In this document: positions 1-6,899 of the stretch, in pieces | Layout of the letters: each line of letters starts with the position of its first letter | Position numbering within the stretch: the first letter of the stretch is position 1 | Origin: Desulfobulbaceae bacterium | GTDB lineage: Bacteria; Desulfobacterota; Desulfobulbia; Desulfobulbales; SURF-16 | Length of the DNA: 8,610 bases | NCBI GenBank assembly: GCA_024763495.1 | Contig: JANTFJ010000097.1 | Span: forward strand, 1 to 8,610 | Direction: 5' to 3' | Notes under the pieces: model-generated | Database searches by the model: none | What the model saw: only the letters and a program-made list of their open reading frames with translations | Told to the model about the DNA's origin: nothing | Position numbers and translations under genes: made by a program

Positions 1-140
1 AGAAATTTAAAACTTTCTTTGAAATAAACAACTTGCATCTACTGTTAAGGGACTTATCCAGAGCCTTAATTTCTCTTCCAGTTTATCTGGGCTAGGTTAA
101 ATAATAGACGTGATTGTTGAGGATCATCTCTTGTTGTACC

Positions 141-331
141 CGCTTTTCAGCAGGATGCTGAAAAGGTAAGCGCTCCATGAACACCACCCTGCACCCGTTT
201 AAACGCCGCGATATACCTGATGTATTATCGCGAGCGTTGAAACGGCTACATGGCGGCATCCCTGAAACGCTTACAGGCCGTGCCTTCTCAAAAGTCAAGG
301 TGTGGTTTATTGATCGCTATGCTGAAAAGCG
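141..331. repeat. Segment of 191 bp bounded by 12-bp inverted repeats
   Basis: CGCTTTTCAGCA at 141-152 and its exact reverse complement TGCTGAAAAGCG at 320-331 bracket the segment. The interior keeps open frames on both strands, but none resembles a protein I know. A small non-autonomous element (MITE-like) or remnant is possible, though no target-site duplication is obvious. Confidence 0.35.
143..165. repeat. Perfect 10-bp hairpin with 3-nt loop
   Basis: CTTTTCAGCA (143-152) and TGCTGAAAAG (156-165) are exact reverse complements around GGA. There is no T run after it on either strand, so it does not look like a simple terminator. The left arm, extended to CGCTTTTCAGCA (141-152), recurs inverted at 320-331. 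Confidence 0.75.
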
Positions 332-335
332 ATTT

Positions 336-375
336 CTTATCATCATCTTATCATCATCTCATCTTATCATCTCAT
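336..375. repeat. 11-bp tandem repeat CTTATCATCAT with degenerate units
   Basis: Two exact copies of CTTATCATCAT occur at 336-346 and 347-357. The related units CTCAT, CTTATCAT and CTCAT follow up to 375. The unit length is not a multiple of three, so gain or loss of a unit would shift any frame crossing it. The repeat overlaps the end of the small minus-strand ORF. Confidence 0.85.
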
Positions 376-442
376 CTGCCTTACGCAGCATCTGGGCGCC
401 ATCTTCCCATATTGTTTTTTCAGCAATTGTTCTTTGTTTCAT
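359..442 (-). CDS. Tiny ORF of 27 codons or 5' remnant of a lost gene
   Basis: On the minus strand GGAG (451-448) lies 5 nt before an ATG at 442-440, opening MKQRTIAEKTIWEDGAQML and closing at a TGA at 361-359 after 27 codons. The stop lies inside a run of short tandem repeats. A promoter-like pair lies upstream (514-541). The good initiation signals but abrupt stop suggest the intact start of a gene whose body was lost or replaced by the repeats; a small peptide gene is the alternative. I recognise no family. Confidence 0.35.
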   Translation of the reverse strand: MKQRTIAEKTIWEDGAQMLRKADEMIR

Positions 443-464
443 TTTTTCTCCTTACAGTGGAATA

Positions 465-505
465 ATCGCCTGCAGGCCTGTGTAGGAGCCTGCCCGGAGG
501 CGATC
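465..505. repeat. Head-to-head pair of REP-like palindromes
   Basis: At 482-505 the plus strand has a GTAG head, GGAGCCTGCC, a diverged centre and a GCGATC tail, as in the copy at 8238-8261. At 465-477 the reverse-complement tail ATCGCCTGCAGGC lies just before it, so the pair can fold as one long imperfect hairpin (ATCGCCT with AGGCGAT, GCAGGC with GCCTGC). Paired inverted REPs are common in genomes with RAYT transposases. Confidence 0.7.
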
Positions 506-753
506 AAGGACTTCTTATACAGCATTCAAAAAAGATGACAAAATAAGAGCAACTCCTGACAGTCACACTATTTTTTCAACCTAATAACAACTACTTAAAT
601 TGTCAACAACAATTTCCAGTTCTATACGGACAAAAAGGCTCAATCTCAATTAGGCAAAATTTGCGCAGAAAAAGGCAACAGGTATCCGGGACAAAGCAAA
701 ACCTGAGATTCACGACAAATCAATCAAAGTAACTTTATTGATAAATATTACGG
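506..753. other. AT-rich gap without a gene
   Basis: No ORF with coding character is seen on either strand. The only structure noted is a 7-bp hairpin, AAATTGT (597-603) with ACAATTT (609-615) around a 5-nt loop, besides the minus-strand promoter-like pair. The region separates the REP pair from the putative operon promoter. Confidence 0.5.
514..541 (-). promoter_or_regulatory. Possible sigma-70 promoter facing the small minus-strand ORF
   Basis: On the minus strand TTGTCA (541-536) and TATAAG (519-514) are spaced by 16 nt. It points at the 27-codon ORF starting at 442, with the REP pair lying in the leader between them. Confidence 0.3.
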
Positions 754-766
754 TTGACAAAAAGAA

Positions 767-796
767 TTGACTGTCAGTCTGGTGATATAATATATT
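767..796 (+). promoter_or_regulatory. Possible sigma-70 promoter for the kinase operon
   Basis: TTGACT (767-772) and TATATT (791-796) are separated by 18 nt; a perfect TATAAT (786-791) overlaps the -10 but is only 13 nt from that -35. A further TTGACA lies at 754-759. Use of this site would give a leader of about 280 nt before the kinase ATG. Confidence 0.35.
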
Positions 797-1023
797 ATTA
801 ACTATTCGGAGAAGGCAAAAAAACTGTCATAACCACTTACTATATTTATGCAAATGTGCTTTAGATCTTTGCGATCGGGCTGGCGCAGGTAAGCACCCTT
901 AAAAACAGGTCATAAACTTCGACTTCGGATGAAGTACAGCTGAACAGTTACCATATATTCCTTCTTACAGACAGCGTAAATGTTGCGATTTTATAAATTT
1001 AACCCTTGCAATATCAATAAGAT

Positions 1024-1077
1024 GGAGTAAAATTGGACGTTTTGTACTCGCCTGCAGGCAGGCTCCTGCAGGCTTAA
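1024..1077 (+). promoter_or_regulatory. SD with TTG opening a 14-codon leader frame, interrupted by a REP copy
   Basis: GGAG (1024-1027) is 5 nt before TTG (1033-1035). This frame reads through the REP copy as LDVLYSPAGRLLQA and stops at TAA (1075-1077). It is the same frame as the kinase ATG at 1084. It could be the old initiation site cut off by REP insertion, or a leader peptide whose termination couples to the kinase start. Confidence 0.35.
1048..1073 (-). repeat. REP-like palindrome in minus orientation next to the kinase start
   Basis: Bases 1048-1067 match the reverse complement of the REP unit at 8238-8261 exactly over 20 nt, including the stem GCCTGC-CT-GCAGGC. The GTAG head is replaced by GCAGG-type sequence, so CCTGCAGGC appears twice. 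The copy ends 10 nt before the ATG of the large kinase. Confidence 0.8.
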
Positions 1078-1083
1078 GCCAAA

Positions 1084-4000
1084 ATGCAGAACTCTTTGAA
1101 AAAATATTTTGTCAGCTTACTGGGTCTTTGCCTCCTGTTGCTGTTTGTCTCCGGTGCAACAGCTGCGGTCAGGAAGACTTATACAATTGCCTGCGACAGC
1201 GACTATGCCCCGCTGACTATGCTCAATGCCCGGGGTGAGCCGGCCGGACTGTTTGTTGATATCTGGAAAAAATGGGCGGAGAAAGAAAATGTAAAGATCC
1301 GGTTCATCTTTGATGACTGGGAGGGCAGTATCCAGGCAGTAAGGGAGGGGAAGGCTGATTTTCACGCGGGTTTTGAAAATCATGAGCAGTGGGCTTTGTC
1401 ATCCCAGCCTTTTTATGAATTATCAGCAAAAGTTTTCTTTCCCAGGAAAAAAAAATTTTATTCCCTGGCCGATTTATCCGGCAGACAGGTGGCCTCCATT
1501 GATCCATATTATGCAAAGGTGCTGAAGAAGGCCAACCCTGCCCTGGAAATTGTGTCAGTCAAAGACTATACCGATCTTTTCAGCAGGATAAGCAGGGGAG
1601 AAGTTGAGGCCTTTATTGATGACGAACTTGCTGTGGAGCATTTTCTGCTCAGGCAGGGGCGCCAGGGCGAGTTCGATAAGATCAGCGATTTTTCCTATGA
1701 TTCTCCTATCTCAGCCGTTGTTAACAAAAATAACAGCCGCCTTCTAGAGCGTATTAACCGGGGGCTGCAGGCTATTTTCCCGAAAGAATACCGGCAACTG
1801 GAAACCAGATGGTTAAAAAATCCGGCTGAAGGATATTACCACAGCCTTGAAAGGGGGGTCACCCTTACAGCGGAAGAGCGCCTTTGGCTTAAAAATCATC
1901 CGGTAATCCGTATTGGGGTAGACAAAGGTTATGCTCCTTACGCCTTTGTGGATAAGGAGGGAAGGTTTCAGGGGGTTGCCGCAGATTACGCGGAACTGAT
2001 CAGCCGCATGCTGGGAGTTCGCTTTGAAATGGTTCCAGAACTCAGCTGGGCCGAGATTCTCAACAGCGCCAAAAACAGGACGCTTGATGTCATTACCACG
2101 GCTGCGCTGCGCCCGGAACGTGAGGCCTATCTCGCTTTTACCCAATGCTATATTCCTACCCCGCTGGTCATTACGACCCGCAGTGATGATGACAGTATTC
2201 AGGTTCGTGATGACCTTAAAAGAAAGACTGTCCCGCTGGTCAGGGAATACTCGTTTACCAGGCGGGTGATGGAGGAATTTCCTTCCGTTGTTCCCTTGCC
2301 GGTCAATTCATCGCTGGAAGGTCTGCGGACTGTTGCCATAGGCAAGGCTGACGCCTATGTCGGTGTCCTTGGCGTTAATGTGTACCTGGCAAACAAATAT
2401 GGTATTTCGAATTTGAAAATTGCCGCCTCCTATGATCTTAAAACTCATTGTCAGCGGTATGGCGTCCGCAAAGACTGGCCGCAGCTGGTTGATATTCTGG
2501 ACAAAGCGCTGGATGCGATTCCTGAAAAGAAAAAAATTGAAATTATTAACAGGTGGGTACCGGTGGGGAGACAACAGACCGCAAAACTGCTGGGCCCCAC
2601 TTTAAGCGGGAAAGAACAGGCCTTTATCAAGGCCCATCCGCTTATTCGGCTCGGGATAGATCCGGAATTTTTTCCATTTGAGTACCTGGAGGCGGATGGA
2701 AAATACAAAGGCATTGCCTCGGATTATATAAAACTTTTAAATGACCGGCTTGGGCTTGATATGCGGGTTGTGCCGAACCTGAAATGGGTTGAGGTTATCG
2801 AAAAAAGCAAAAAACAGGAAATTGACATATTGCCCTGTGTCGGCATGACCAGCGAAAGGCTTTCTTATCTGAATTATTCAAAACCCTATATTACTTTTCA
2901 ACGAGTTGTTATCACCCGGACGGATTTTCCTTTTATTACCGGGCTCGACGAACTTCGTGATTTCAAGGTCGCAGTACAGGCCAACAGCGCCCATGACGGG
3001 TTCCTCAAAGACAATAGCAGCCTTGTCCCTCTGCGTTTTGACACCCTTCAGGAGTCCTTAATAGCTGTTTCTACTGGAAAAGCCGATGCCTTTATCGGTA
3101 ATCTTGCCTCCAGCACATACTGGATCAGGCAGTTGAATCTTACCAATTTAAAAGTGGCTGCCCCGGCGCAGCAGGGCAAGCAGAATCTTTATTTTGCAAT
3201 TCGTCATGACTTGCCTGAACTGGTTACCATTTTAAATAAAGGTATCTCATCCATTACCGGGGAAGAAAAACAGCGGATTTACCAGAAATGGATTTCCGTT
3301 AAATATGAACCAGGCATAGCCCCGAAAATTGTCATCGGTTATATTGTTAAAATTGTCGGCGCATCTTTTGTCCTTTTCCTGCTGTTTTTTTTCTGGAACT
3401 ATAAACTGAAAGATGAAATCGCCCAACGCAGTAAAGCAGAGGAAAAGCTGCAGCACTATGCGGATGAACTTGAAAAGGCCAATATCCATCTTAAAGGGAT
3501 GGACAGGCTGAAATCCATGTTTATTGCCTCAATGTCCCATGAGTTGCGAACCCCGCTCAATTCGATTATTGGTTTTACCGGGGTCATACTCCAGGGCATG
3601 ACCGGAGAGATCAATGAACGTCAGAAAGACCAGCTCTCCAGGGTTTACCGCTCGGCAAAGCATCTTCTCAGCCTTATTTCCGATGTTATTGATATTTCCA
3701 AGGTCGAGGCCGGCAGAGGCGATGTCTTTCCGGAACCATTTCTGCTCTCCGAGATTGTCGAAGAGGCGGTTGAAAATATCCAGCCCCAGCTTAAGCTCGG
3801 AAAACTTGCCCTTGAGGTTGATGTGCCGGATAATCTGCAGATGAATACAGATCGCAAGCGGCTGTTGCAATGTTTGATTAACTATTTAAGTAATGCGGTA
3901 AAATTCACCGAACAGGGCGGCATTACCCTGGCAGCCCGAGAAGTTGACGAAATGGTTGAGATTAGCGTGACAGACACGGGTATCGGTATTGCCGAAGAGG

Positions 4001-4197
4001 ATATTGACAAACTTTTTGAAGCATTTGAAAGGCTTGAGACCCATCTACGGGTCAAGGCGGGCGGAACCGGGCTGGGGCTTTACCTGACCAGAAAGCTGGT
4101 AACGGAACTGCTAAAGGGAGAGGTGATGGTTTCAAGCGAAAAAGGAAAGGGGAGCATGTTCGGATTACGCATCCCGAAATTTATTGCCGGGCCGTAA
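1084..4197 (+). CDS. Membrane sensor histidine kinase with three tandem periplasmic SBP_bac_3 (Venus flytrap) domains
   Basis: This 1037-aa protein probably senses small solutes in the periplasm and autophosphorylates in the cytoplasm. It begins with a clear signal peptide or anchor (KK near the start, then a Leu-rich core, with ATAA near residue 28). Three flytrap domains of the amino-acid-binding type follow, at about 31-249, 274-495 and 518-738; each ends in a W-containing helix (for example W491 and W736). One membrane segment lies at about 749-771, then a short coiled coil (about 778-810), HisKA with phospho-acceptor His819 in SHELRTP, and HATPase_c with N-box Asn937, G1 Asp964 and a GGTGLGL box from about 993. 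The architecture recalls BvgS/EvgS-type kinases, but with three flytraps instead of two, no PAS, and no attached receiver or Hpt. The start was chosen because the signal peptide begins there and no upstream in-frame start stays open; however, no SD precedes it (see findings). It leads a three-gene operon. The kinase call is secure; the ligand is unknown. Confidence 0.95.
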   Translation: MQNSLKKYFVSLLGLCLLLLFVSGATAAVRKTYTIACDSDYAPLTMLNARGEPAGLFVDIWKKWAEKENVKIRFIFDDWEGSIQAVREGKADFHAGFENHEQWALSSQPFYELSAKVFFPRKKKFYSLADLSGRQVASIDPYYAKVLKKANPALEIVSVKDYTDLFSRISRGEVEAFIDDELAVEHFLLRQGRQGEFDKISDFSYDSPISAVVNKNNSRLLERINRGLQAIFPKEYRQLETRWLKNPAEGYYHSLERGVTLTAEERLWLKNHPVIRIGVDKGYAPYAFVDKEGRFQGVAADYAELISRMLGVRFEMVPELSWAEILNSAKNRTLDVITTAALRPEREAYLAFTQCYIPTPLVITTRSDDDSIQVRDDLKRKTVPLVREYSFTRRVMEEFPSVVPLPVNSSLEGLRTVAIGKADAYVGVLGVNVYLANKYGISNLKIAASYDLKTHCQRYGVRKDWPQLVDILDKALDAIPEKKKIEIINRWVPVGRQQTAKLLGPTLSGKEQAFIKAHPLIRLGIDPEFFPFEYLEADGKYKGIASDYIKLLNDRLGLDMRVVPNLKWVEVIEKSKKQEIDILPCVGMTSERLSYLNYSKPYITFQRVVITRTDFPFITGLDELRDFKVAVQANSAHDGFLKDNSSLVPLRFDTLQESLIAVSTGKADAFIGNLASSTYWIRQLNLTNLKVAAPAQQGKQNLYFAIRHDLPELVTILNKGISSITGEEKQRIYQKWISVKYEPGIAPKIVIGYIVKIVGASFVLFLLFFFWNYKLKDEIAQRSKAEEKLQHYADELEKANIHLKGMDRLKSMFIASMSHELRTPLNSIIGFTGVILQGMTGEINERQKDQLSRVYRSAKHLLSLISDVIDISKVEAGRGDVFPEPFLLSEIVEEAVENIQPQLKLGKLALEVDVPDNLQMNTDRKRLLQCLINYLSNAVKFTEQGGITLAAREVDEMVEISVTDTGIGIAEEDIDKLFEAFERLETHLRVKAGGTGLGLYLTRKLVTELLKGEVMVSSEKGKGSMFGLRIPKFIAGP

Positions 4198-4220
4198 GCT
4201 TTCATCAGGAGTAGATTTTT

Positions 4221-4589
4221 ATGCGGGCGTTAATTATAGAAGATAATGAAAACAATATGGAACTTATCACTTTTATCCTTGAAAAAAACGGTTATCAGAC
4301 GATAAAGGCCATAACCGGCAGGCAGGGGGTTGAGCTGGCTTTACAGGAACGGCCCGATTTTATTTTGCTGGATATCCAGTTGCCGGATATCATGGGTACT
4401 GAGGTACTAAAAATGATTCGCGAATCCGAGATAGAATTTTCCATTCCAATTATTGCCGTGACCTCATACGCCATGTCAGGGGACAGGGAAAAACTGCTCG
4501 CAGCCGGCTGTGACGGCTATATTGAAAAACCCATTGATCCCATGTTGTTTATGGGGCAGATTAAAATGGTTATAGGAGACAGTACATGA
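4221..4589 (+). CDS. Single-domain response regulator (DivK-like receiver)
   Basis: This 122-aa protein is a complete CheY/DivK-type receiver with nothing attached. The acidic pair is E7/D8 in IIEDNENN, the phosphorylation site is D51 in LLDIQLP, the switch Thr is T81 and the conserved Lys is K103 in EKPID. It would accept phosphate from one of the flanking kinases and act through protein contact or as a phosphate shuttle, since it has no DNA-binding or enzymatic output. An AGGAG at 4207-4211 sits 9 nt before the ATG. The gene lies 23 nt after the upstream kinase, and its TGA overlaps the next start, so co-translation is likely. The IEDNENNMEL sequence near the N terminus is typical of receivers linked to large hybrid kinases in deltaproteobacteria. 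Confidence 0.94.
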   Translation: MRALIIEDNENNMELITFILEKNGYQTIKAITGRQGVELALQERPDFILLDIQLPDIMGTEVLKMIRESEIEFSIPIIAVTSYAMSGDREKLLAAGCDGYIEKPIDPMLFMGQIKMVIGDST

Positions 4590-6592
4590 AAATTCTGGTT
4601 GTTGAAGATACCGAGGACTCCAGGGTTCTCCTCCAGGATGTACTGACTGCCAGCGGCTATGAAGTGAGGAGTACTGAAAACGGCAAAGAAGCTCTCCGGG
4701 TAATGGCCGGAAACTTCATGCCTGATCTGATTATTTCTGATATTTTGATGCCGGAAATGGATGGATATGCTCTCTGCCGGGCCCTTAAAGCTGATGAAAA
4801 ATTTCGCTCTATCCCTTTTGTTTTCTATACCGCCACCTATACCGATCCCAAAGATGAACGATTCGCCATGGGTCTTGGGGCTTCGCGTTTCCTGATTAAA
4901 CCCATGGAGATGCCGCAGTTTGTAAGGGAAATTGAAGCTGTGCTGAAGGAATACGAGGCAGGGAAATTGCCTGCCGGGCAGGGTCTCGAAAAAGATGAGG
5001 AAAAGCTGAAGGAGAACTACTGCGAGATCCTGTCCAGGAAACTTGACAAGAAAGTCCGTGAACTGGAGGAGGAGCGGGACAAGCTGGCAAAGGCCAGAGA
5101 TGACTGGGAGGCAACCTTCCAGGCTATTAATGATCCTGTCCTGATTCTTGATACCCGGTTTTTTATTATGAAATCAAACAGGGCCGCATACACTCTATTC
5201 AAGGCAAATGATGAAGATTTGCATGGGCGGCAATGCCATGTTCTTTTTCATGGAATCAAGACTCCCTGTGAAGGGTGCCCGGTAAGCAAAACAATTCAGG
5301 ATAACAAGCCGCATGTTGTCGAGATGGAGCACAAAAAGTTGGCAAAAACCCTACTTGTCTCCTCTTATCCAAGATTTGACCAGCAGGGAAAACTTGTCAG
5401 TATAGTAGAAACAGCTAAAGATATAACCGAAAACAAATATCTTGAAAAACAACTGCGTCAGGCCCAGAAAATGGAGGCCATCGGCACCCTGGCCGGCGGT
5501 ATCGCTCATGACTTTAATAATATTTTGATGGCTATTATCGGCTTCACAGAAATAATGGAATACGAAATACCTGCTGACAACCCCGCGCAAAACTATTTGC
5601 AGCAGGTACTTAAAGCCGGAAACCGGGCAAAAGATCTGGTTAAGCAGATTCTGACCATTAGCCGGCAAAGTGAACACAAAAATCAACCTGTCGAGGTGCA
5701 AAATATTTTAAGAGAAGCCCTGCAACTGCTGCGCTCCTCAATTCCGACCACCATTACCTTCAAAGAGAACATCGATTTTAAATGTAAACCGATCCTTGCT
5801 GATCCCTCCAGGATACATCAAATAGTTATGAATCTCTGCACCAATGCCTATCATGCCATGGATAAAAAGAGCGGGGTCTTGACTGTATCGCTTAGTGAGG
5901 AAGAAATAAAACCCGCAAGCAGAGCAAGACATGATGATCTCAGGCCGGGTCGGTATGTGAAGCTTGAAGTAAGTGACACGGGCTGCGGCATGGAAAAATC
6001 CCTCATCGAAAAAATTTTCGATCCTTACTTTACCACAAAAGATCAGGGAGAAGGTACGGGCCTTGGTCTTGCCGTGGTCCTGGGCATTGTAAAGCGTGTC
6101 CGTGGTCACATCACCGTGGACAGTGAACCGGGAAAAGGGACAACCTTCCGGATATTTTTTCCGCAATTCACCTCTCAATACGATTCATCTGCCCAGGAAA
6201 CGAAAAGCAAGGAGGATATGCGGGGCAATGAGCGGATATTAATTATTGATGATGAAGCGCAAATTTTTAAACTGGAGAAAAAAATACTGCAAAGGCTGGG
6301 GTATCAGGTGACAGCATTATCAAGCCCGGTTGAGGCCCTGCGCGTTTTTCAGGCAAAACCGGAAGATTTTGATCTCATAATCACGGATATGACCATGCCG
6401 AACATAACCGGGGCGGAACTTGCCCAAAAAGTTCTTTCTATCAGAGAAAATATTCCGATCATACTATGTACCGGTTACAGTGAAATAATTGATAAAGAAA
6501 AGGCCAGGGCTCTGGGAATTCGTGATTTTATCCTGAAACCCATAAAAATGAATGATCTTGCCTCAGCAGTGCGTAACGTATTGGAAAAGTAA
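4586..6592 (+). CDS. Hybrid histidine kinase/response regulator, REC-PAS-HisKA-HATPase-REC
   Basis: This 668-aa cytoplasmic protein has no signal peptide or membrane segment. Domains in order are: a receiver (1-125; D52 in IISDILMP, K105), a charged coiled-coil linker (about 125-175), a PAS domain (about 176-295), HisKA (H308 in GIAHDFNN, the NtrB-like HPK4 type), HATPase_c (Asn420, D464 in DTGCGM, then GEGTGLGL), and a second receiver (about 535-668; D601 in IITDMTMP, K651). The PAS carries C217, C228 and C231 in a C-x10-C-x2-C-P arrangement that could bind a metal or sense redox state, which is inference. The N-terminal receiver could let the upstream kinase control this one, and the C-terminal receiver is a phosphate sink or relay. 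An AGGAG at 4574-4578 is 7 nt before the ATG, which overlaps the preceding stop as ATGA. No output domain is present. The domain calls are firm; the pathway is unknown. Confidence 0.94.
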   Translation: MKILVVEDTEDSRVLLQDVLTASGYEVRSTENGKEALRVMAGNFMPDLIISDILMPEMDGYALCRALKADEKFRSIPFVFYTATYTDPKDERFAMGLGASRFLIKPMEMPQFVREIEAVLKEYEAGKLPAGQGLEKDEEKLKENYCEILSRKLDKKVRELEEERDKLAKARDDWEATFQAINDPVLILDTRFFIMKSNRAAYTLFKANDEDLHGRQCHVLFHGIKTPCEGCPVSKTIQDNKPHVVEMEHKKLAKTLLVSSYPRFDQQGKLVSIVETAKDITENKYLEKQLRQAQKMEAIGTLAGGIAHDFNNILMAIIGFTEIMEYEIPADNPAQNYLQQVLKAGNRAKDLVKQILTISRQSEHKNQPVEVQNILREALQLLRSSIPTTITFKENIDFKCKPILADPSRIHQIVMNLCTNAYHAMDKKSGVLTVSLSEEEIKPASRARHDDLRPGRYVKLEVSDTGCGMEKSLIEKIFDPYFTTKDQGEGTGLGLAVVLGIVKRVRGHITVDSEPGKGTTFRIFFPQFTSQYDSSAQETKSKEDMRGNERILIIDDEAQIFKLEKKILQRLGYQVTALSSPVEALRVFQAKPEDFDLIITDMTMPNITGAELAQKVLSIRENIPIILCTGYSEIIDKEKARALGIRDFILKPIKMNDLASAVRNVLEK

Positions 6593-6618
6593 CTGCTCAC
6601 CGGGCACCTCACGGAGTC

Positions 6619-6670
6619 GTTACCTATAACTTATCTGCCATCTCTTTTAGTTTTGTTGCTCATATCATTT
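6619..6670 (-). pseudogene. 52-nt vestige of a chemotaxis-receptor 3' end, a copy of the tail at 8316-8366
   Basis: This stretch matches 8316-8366 nearly base for base, with two substitutions and one extra base. On the minus strand it ends in the same ADKL codons and TAG stop (6624-6626). The extra base (TTGTTG instead of TTGTG on the plus strand) breaks the frame. Similarity stops at 6670, just before a T run and a REP-like palindrome. It is a decayed relic of a second receptor gene or of a duplicated segment and cannot be translated as such. Confidence 0.8.
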
Positions 6671-6674
6671 TTTT

Positions 6675-6696
6675 GGTGCATATGTATGCACCCTAC
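6675..6696 (-). repeat. Second REP-like family, GTAG head plus 8-bp palindrome
   Basis: On the minus strand the sequence is GTAGG followed by a GTGCATA...TATGCAC palindrome; on the plus strand GGTGCATA and TATGCACC form a perfect 8-bp stem around TG. The head matches the other REPs but the stem is different. It abuts the end of the receptor vestige. No T run follows on either strand, so it is not a terminator. Confidence 0.6.
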
Positions 6697-6724
6697 TCCT
6701 CACGCAAGAAACTCGGGCCTCTCT

Positions 6725-6748
6725 GCAGGAGCCTGCCTGCAGGCGATC
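6725..6748 (+). repeat. REP-like palindrome with variant GCAG head
   Basis: The 24-nt unit differs from the copy at 8238-8261 only in the head (GCAG instead of GTAG). The stem GCCTGC-CT-GCAGGC and the GATC tail are intact. It lies between the receptor vestige and the Fic promoter. Confidence 0.8.
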
Positions 6749-6839
6749 TGAGTTTTAAAAATCAAAACAAAAAATTGTTTAGACAATGGCCGTAAGCGCT
6801 TAATCAATATAATGAATTCTTAATTTACGGGGAAAAATC

Positions 6840-6868
6840 TTGTCAATGAGACGAATAAGCCATATATT
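6840..6868 (+). promoter_or_regulatory. Sigma-70 promoter of the Fic gene
   Basis: TTGTCA (6840-6845) and TATATT (6863-6868) each match consensus at five of six bases, with ideal 17-nt spacing. The start point would be near 6875, giving a leader of about 37 nt. A TATAAT at 6808-6813 upstream lacks a well-spaced -35. Confidence 0.55.
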
Positions 6869-6891
6869 CACCTCAATACTTGAGACGAATA
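6847..6891 (+). promoter_or_regulatory. Direct repeats TGAGACGAATA flanking the Fic -10 box, likely operator
   Basis: TGAGACGAATA occurs exactly at 6847-6857 and 6881-6891. The first copy is between the -35 and -10 and the second just after the expected transcription start. The period is 34 bp, about three helical turns. A protein bound to both would block the promoter; the Fic protein's own winged helix is the obvious candidate, which is inference. Confidence 0.45.
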
Positions 6892-6899
6892 GTGTCTTT

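Larger units (their letters stand above)
797..1083 (+). promoter_or_regulatory. Long untranslated leader of the kinase operon
   Basis: No gene is evident. I looked for riboswitch signatures and found none I could support. An AGGAG-like CGGAGAAGG (807-815) is not followed by a start codon. Near the 3' end are a GGAG (1024-1027) with a TTG at 1033, a REP copy (1048-1073), and a perfect palindrome GGCTTAAGCC (1071-1080) just before the ATG. Confidence 0.4.

Noticed and set aside
92..298. Minus-strand 68-codon ORF
   Set aside because: No SD and no recognisable domain; it spans the hairpin and the inverted-repeat segment and shows no coding character.
177..485. Plus-strand 102-codon ORF
   Set aside because: The sequence becomes Ser/Ile/His-rich low-complexity across the tandem repeat and then runs into the REP pair. 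It has no SD and no family resemblance, so I treat it as chance.
797..1083. Riboswitch such as a cyclic di-GMP aptamer in the kinase leader
   Set aside because: The conserved core sequences of the classes I know were not found; only weak local stems are present.
5738..6178. Minus-strand 146-codon ORF opposite the hybrid kinase
   Set aside because: It lies entirely antisense to well-conserved HATPase motifs, with no domain of its own.
6675..6696. Intrinsic terminator of the kinase operon
   Set aside because: The stem is perfect, but the T run is on the wrong side on the plus strand and no T run follows on the minus strand; the GTAG head fits a REP better.
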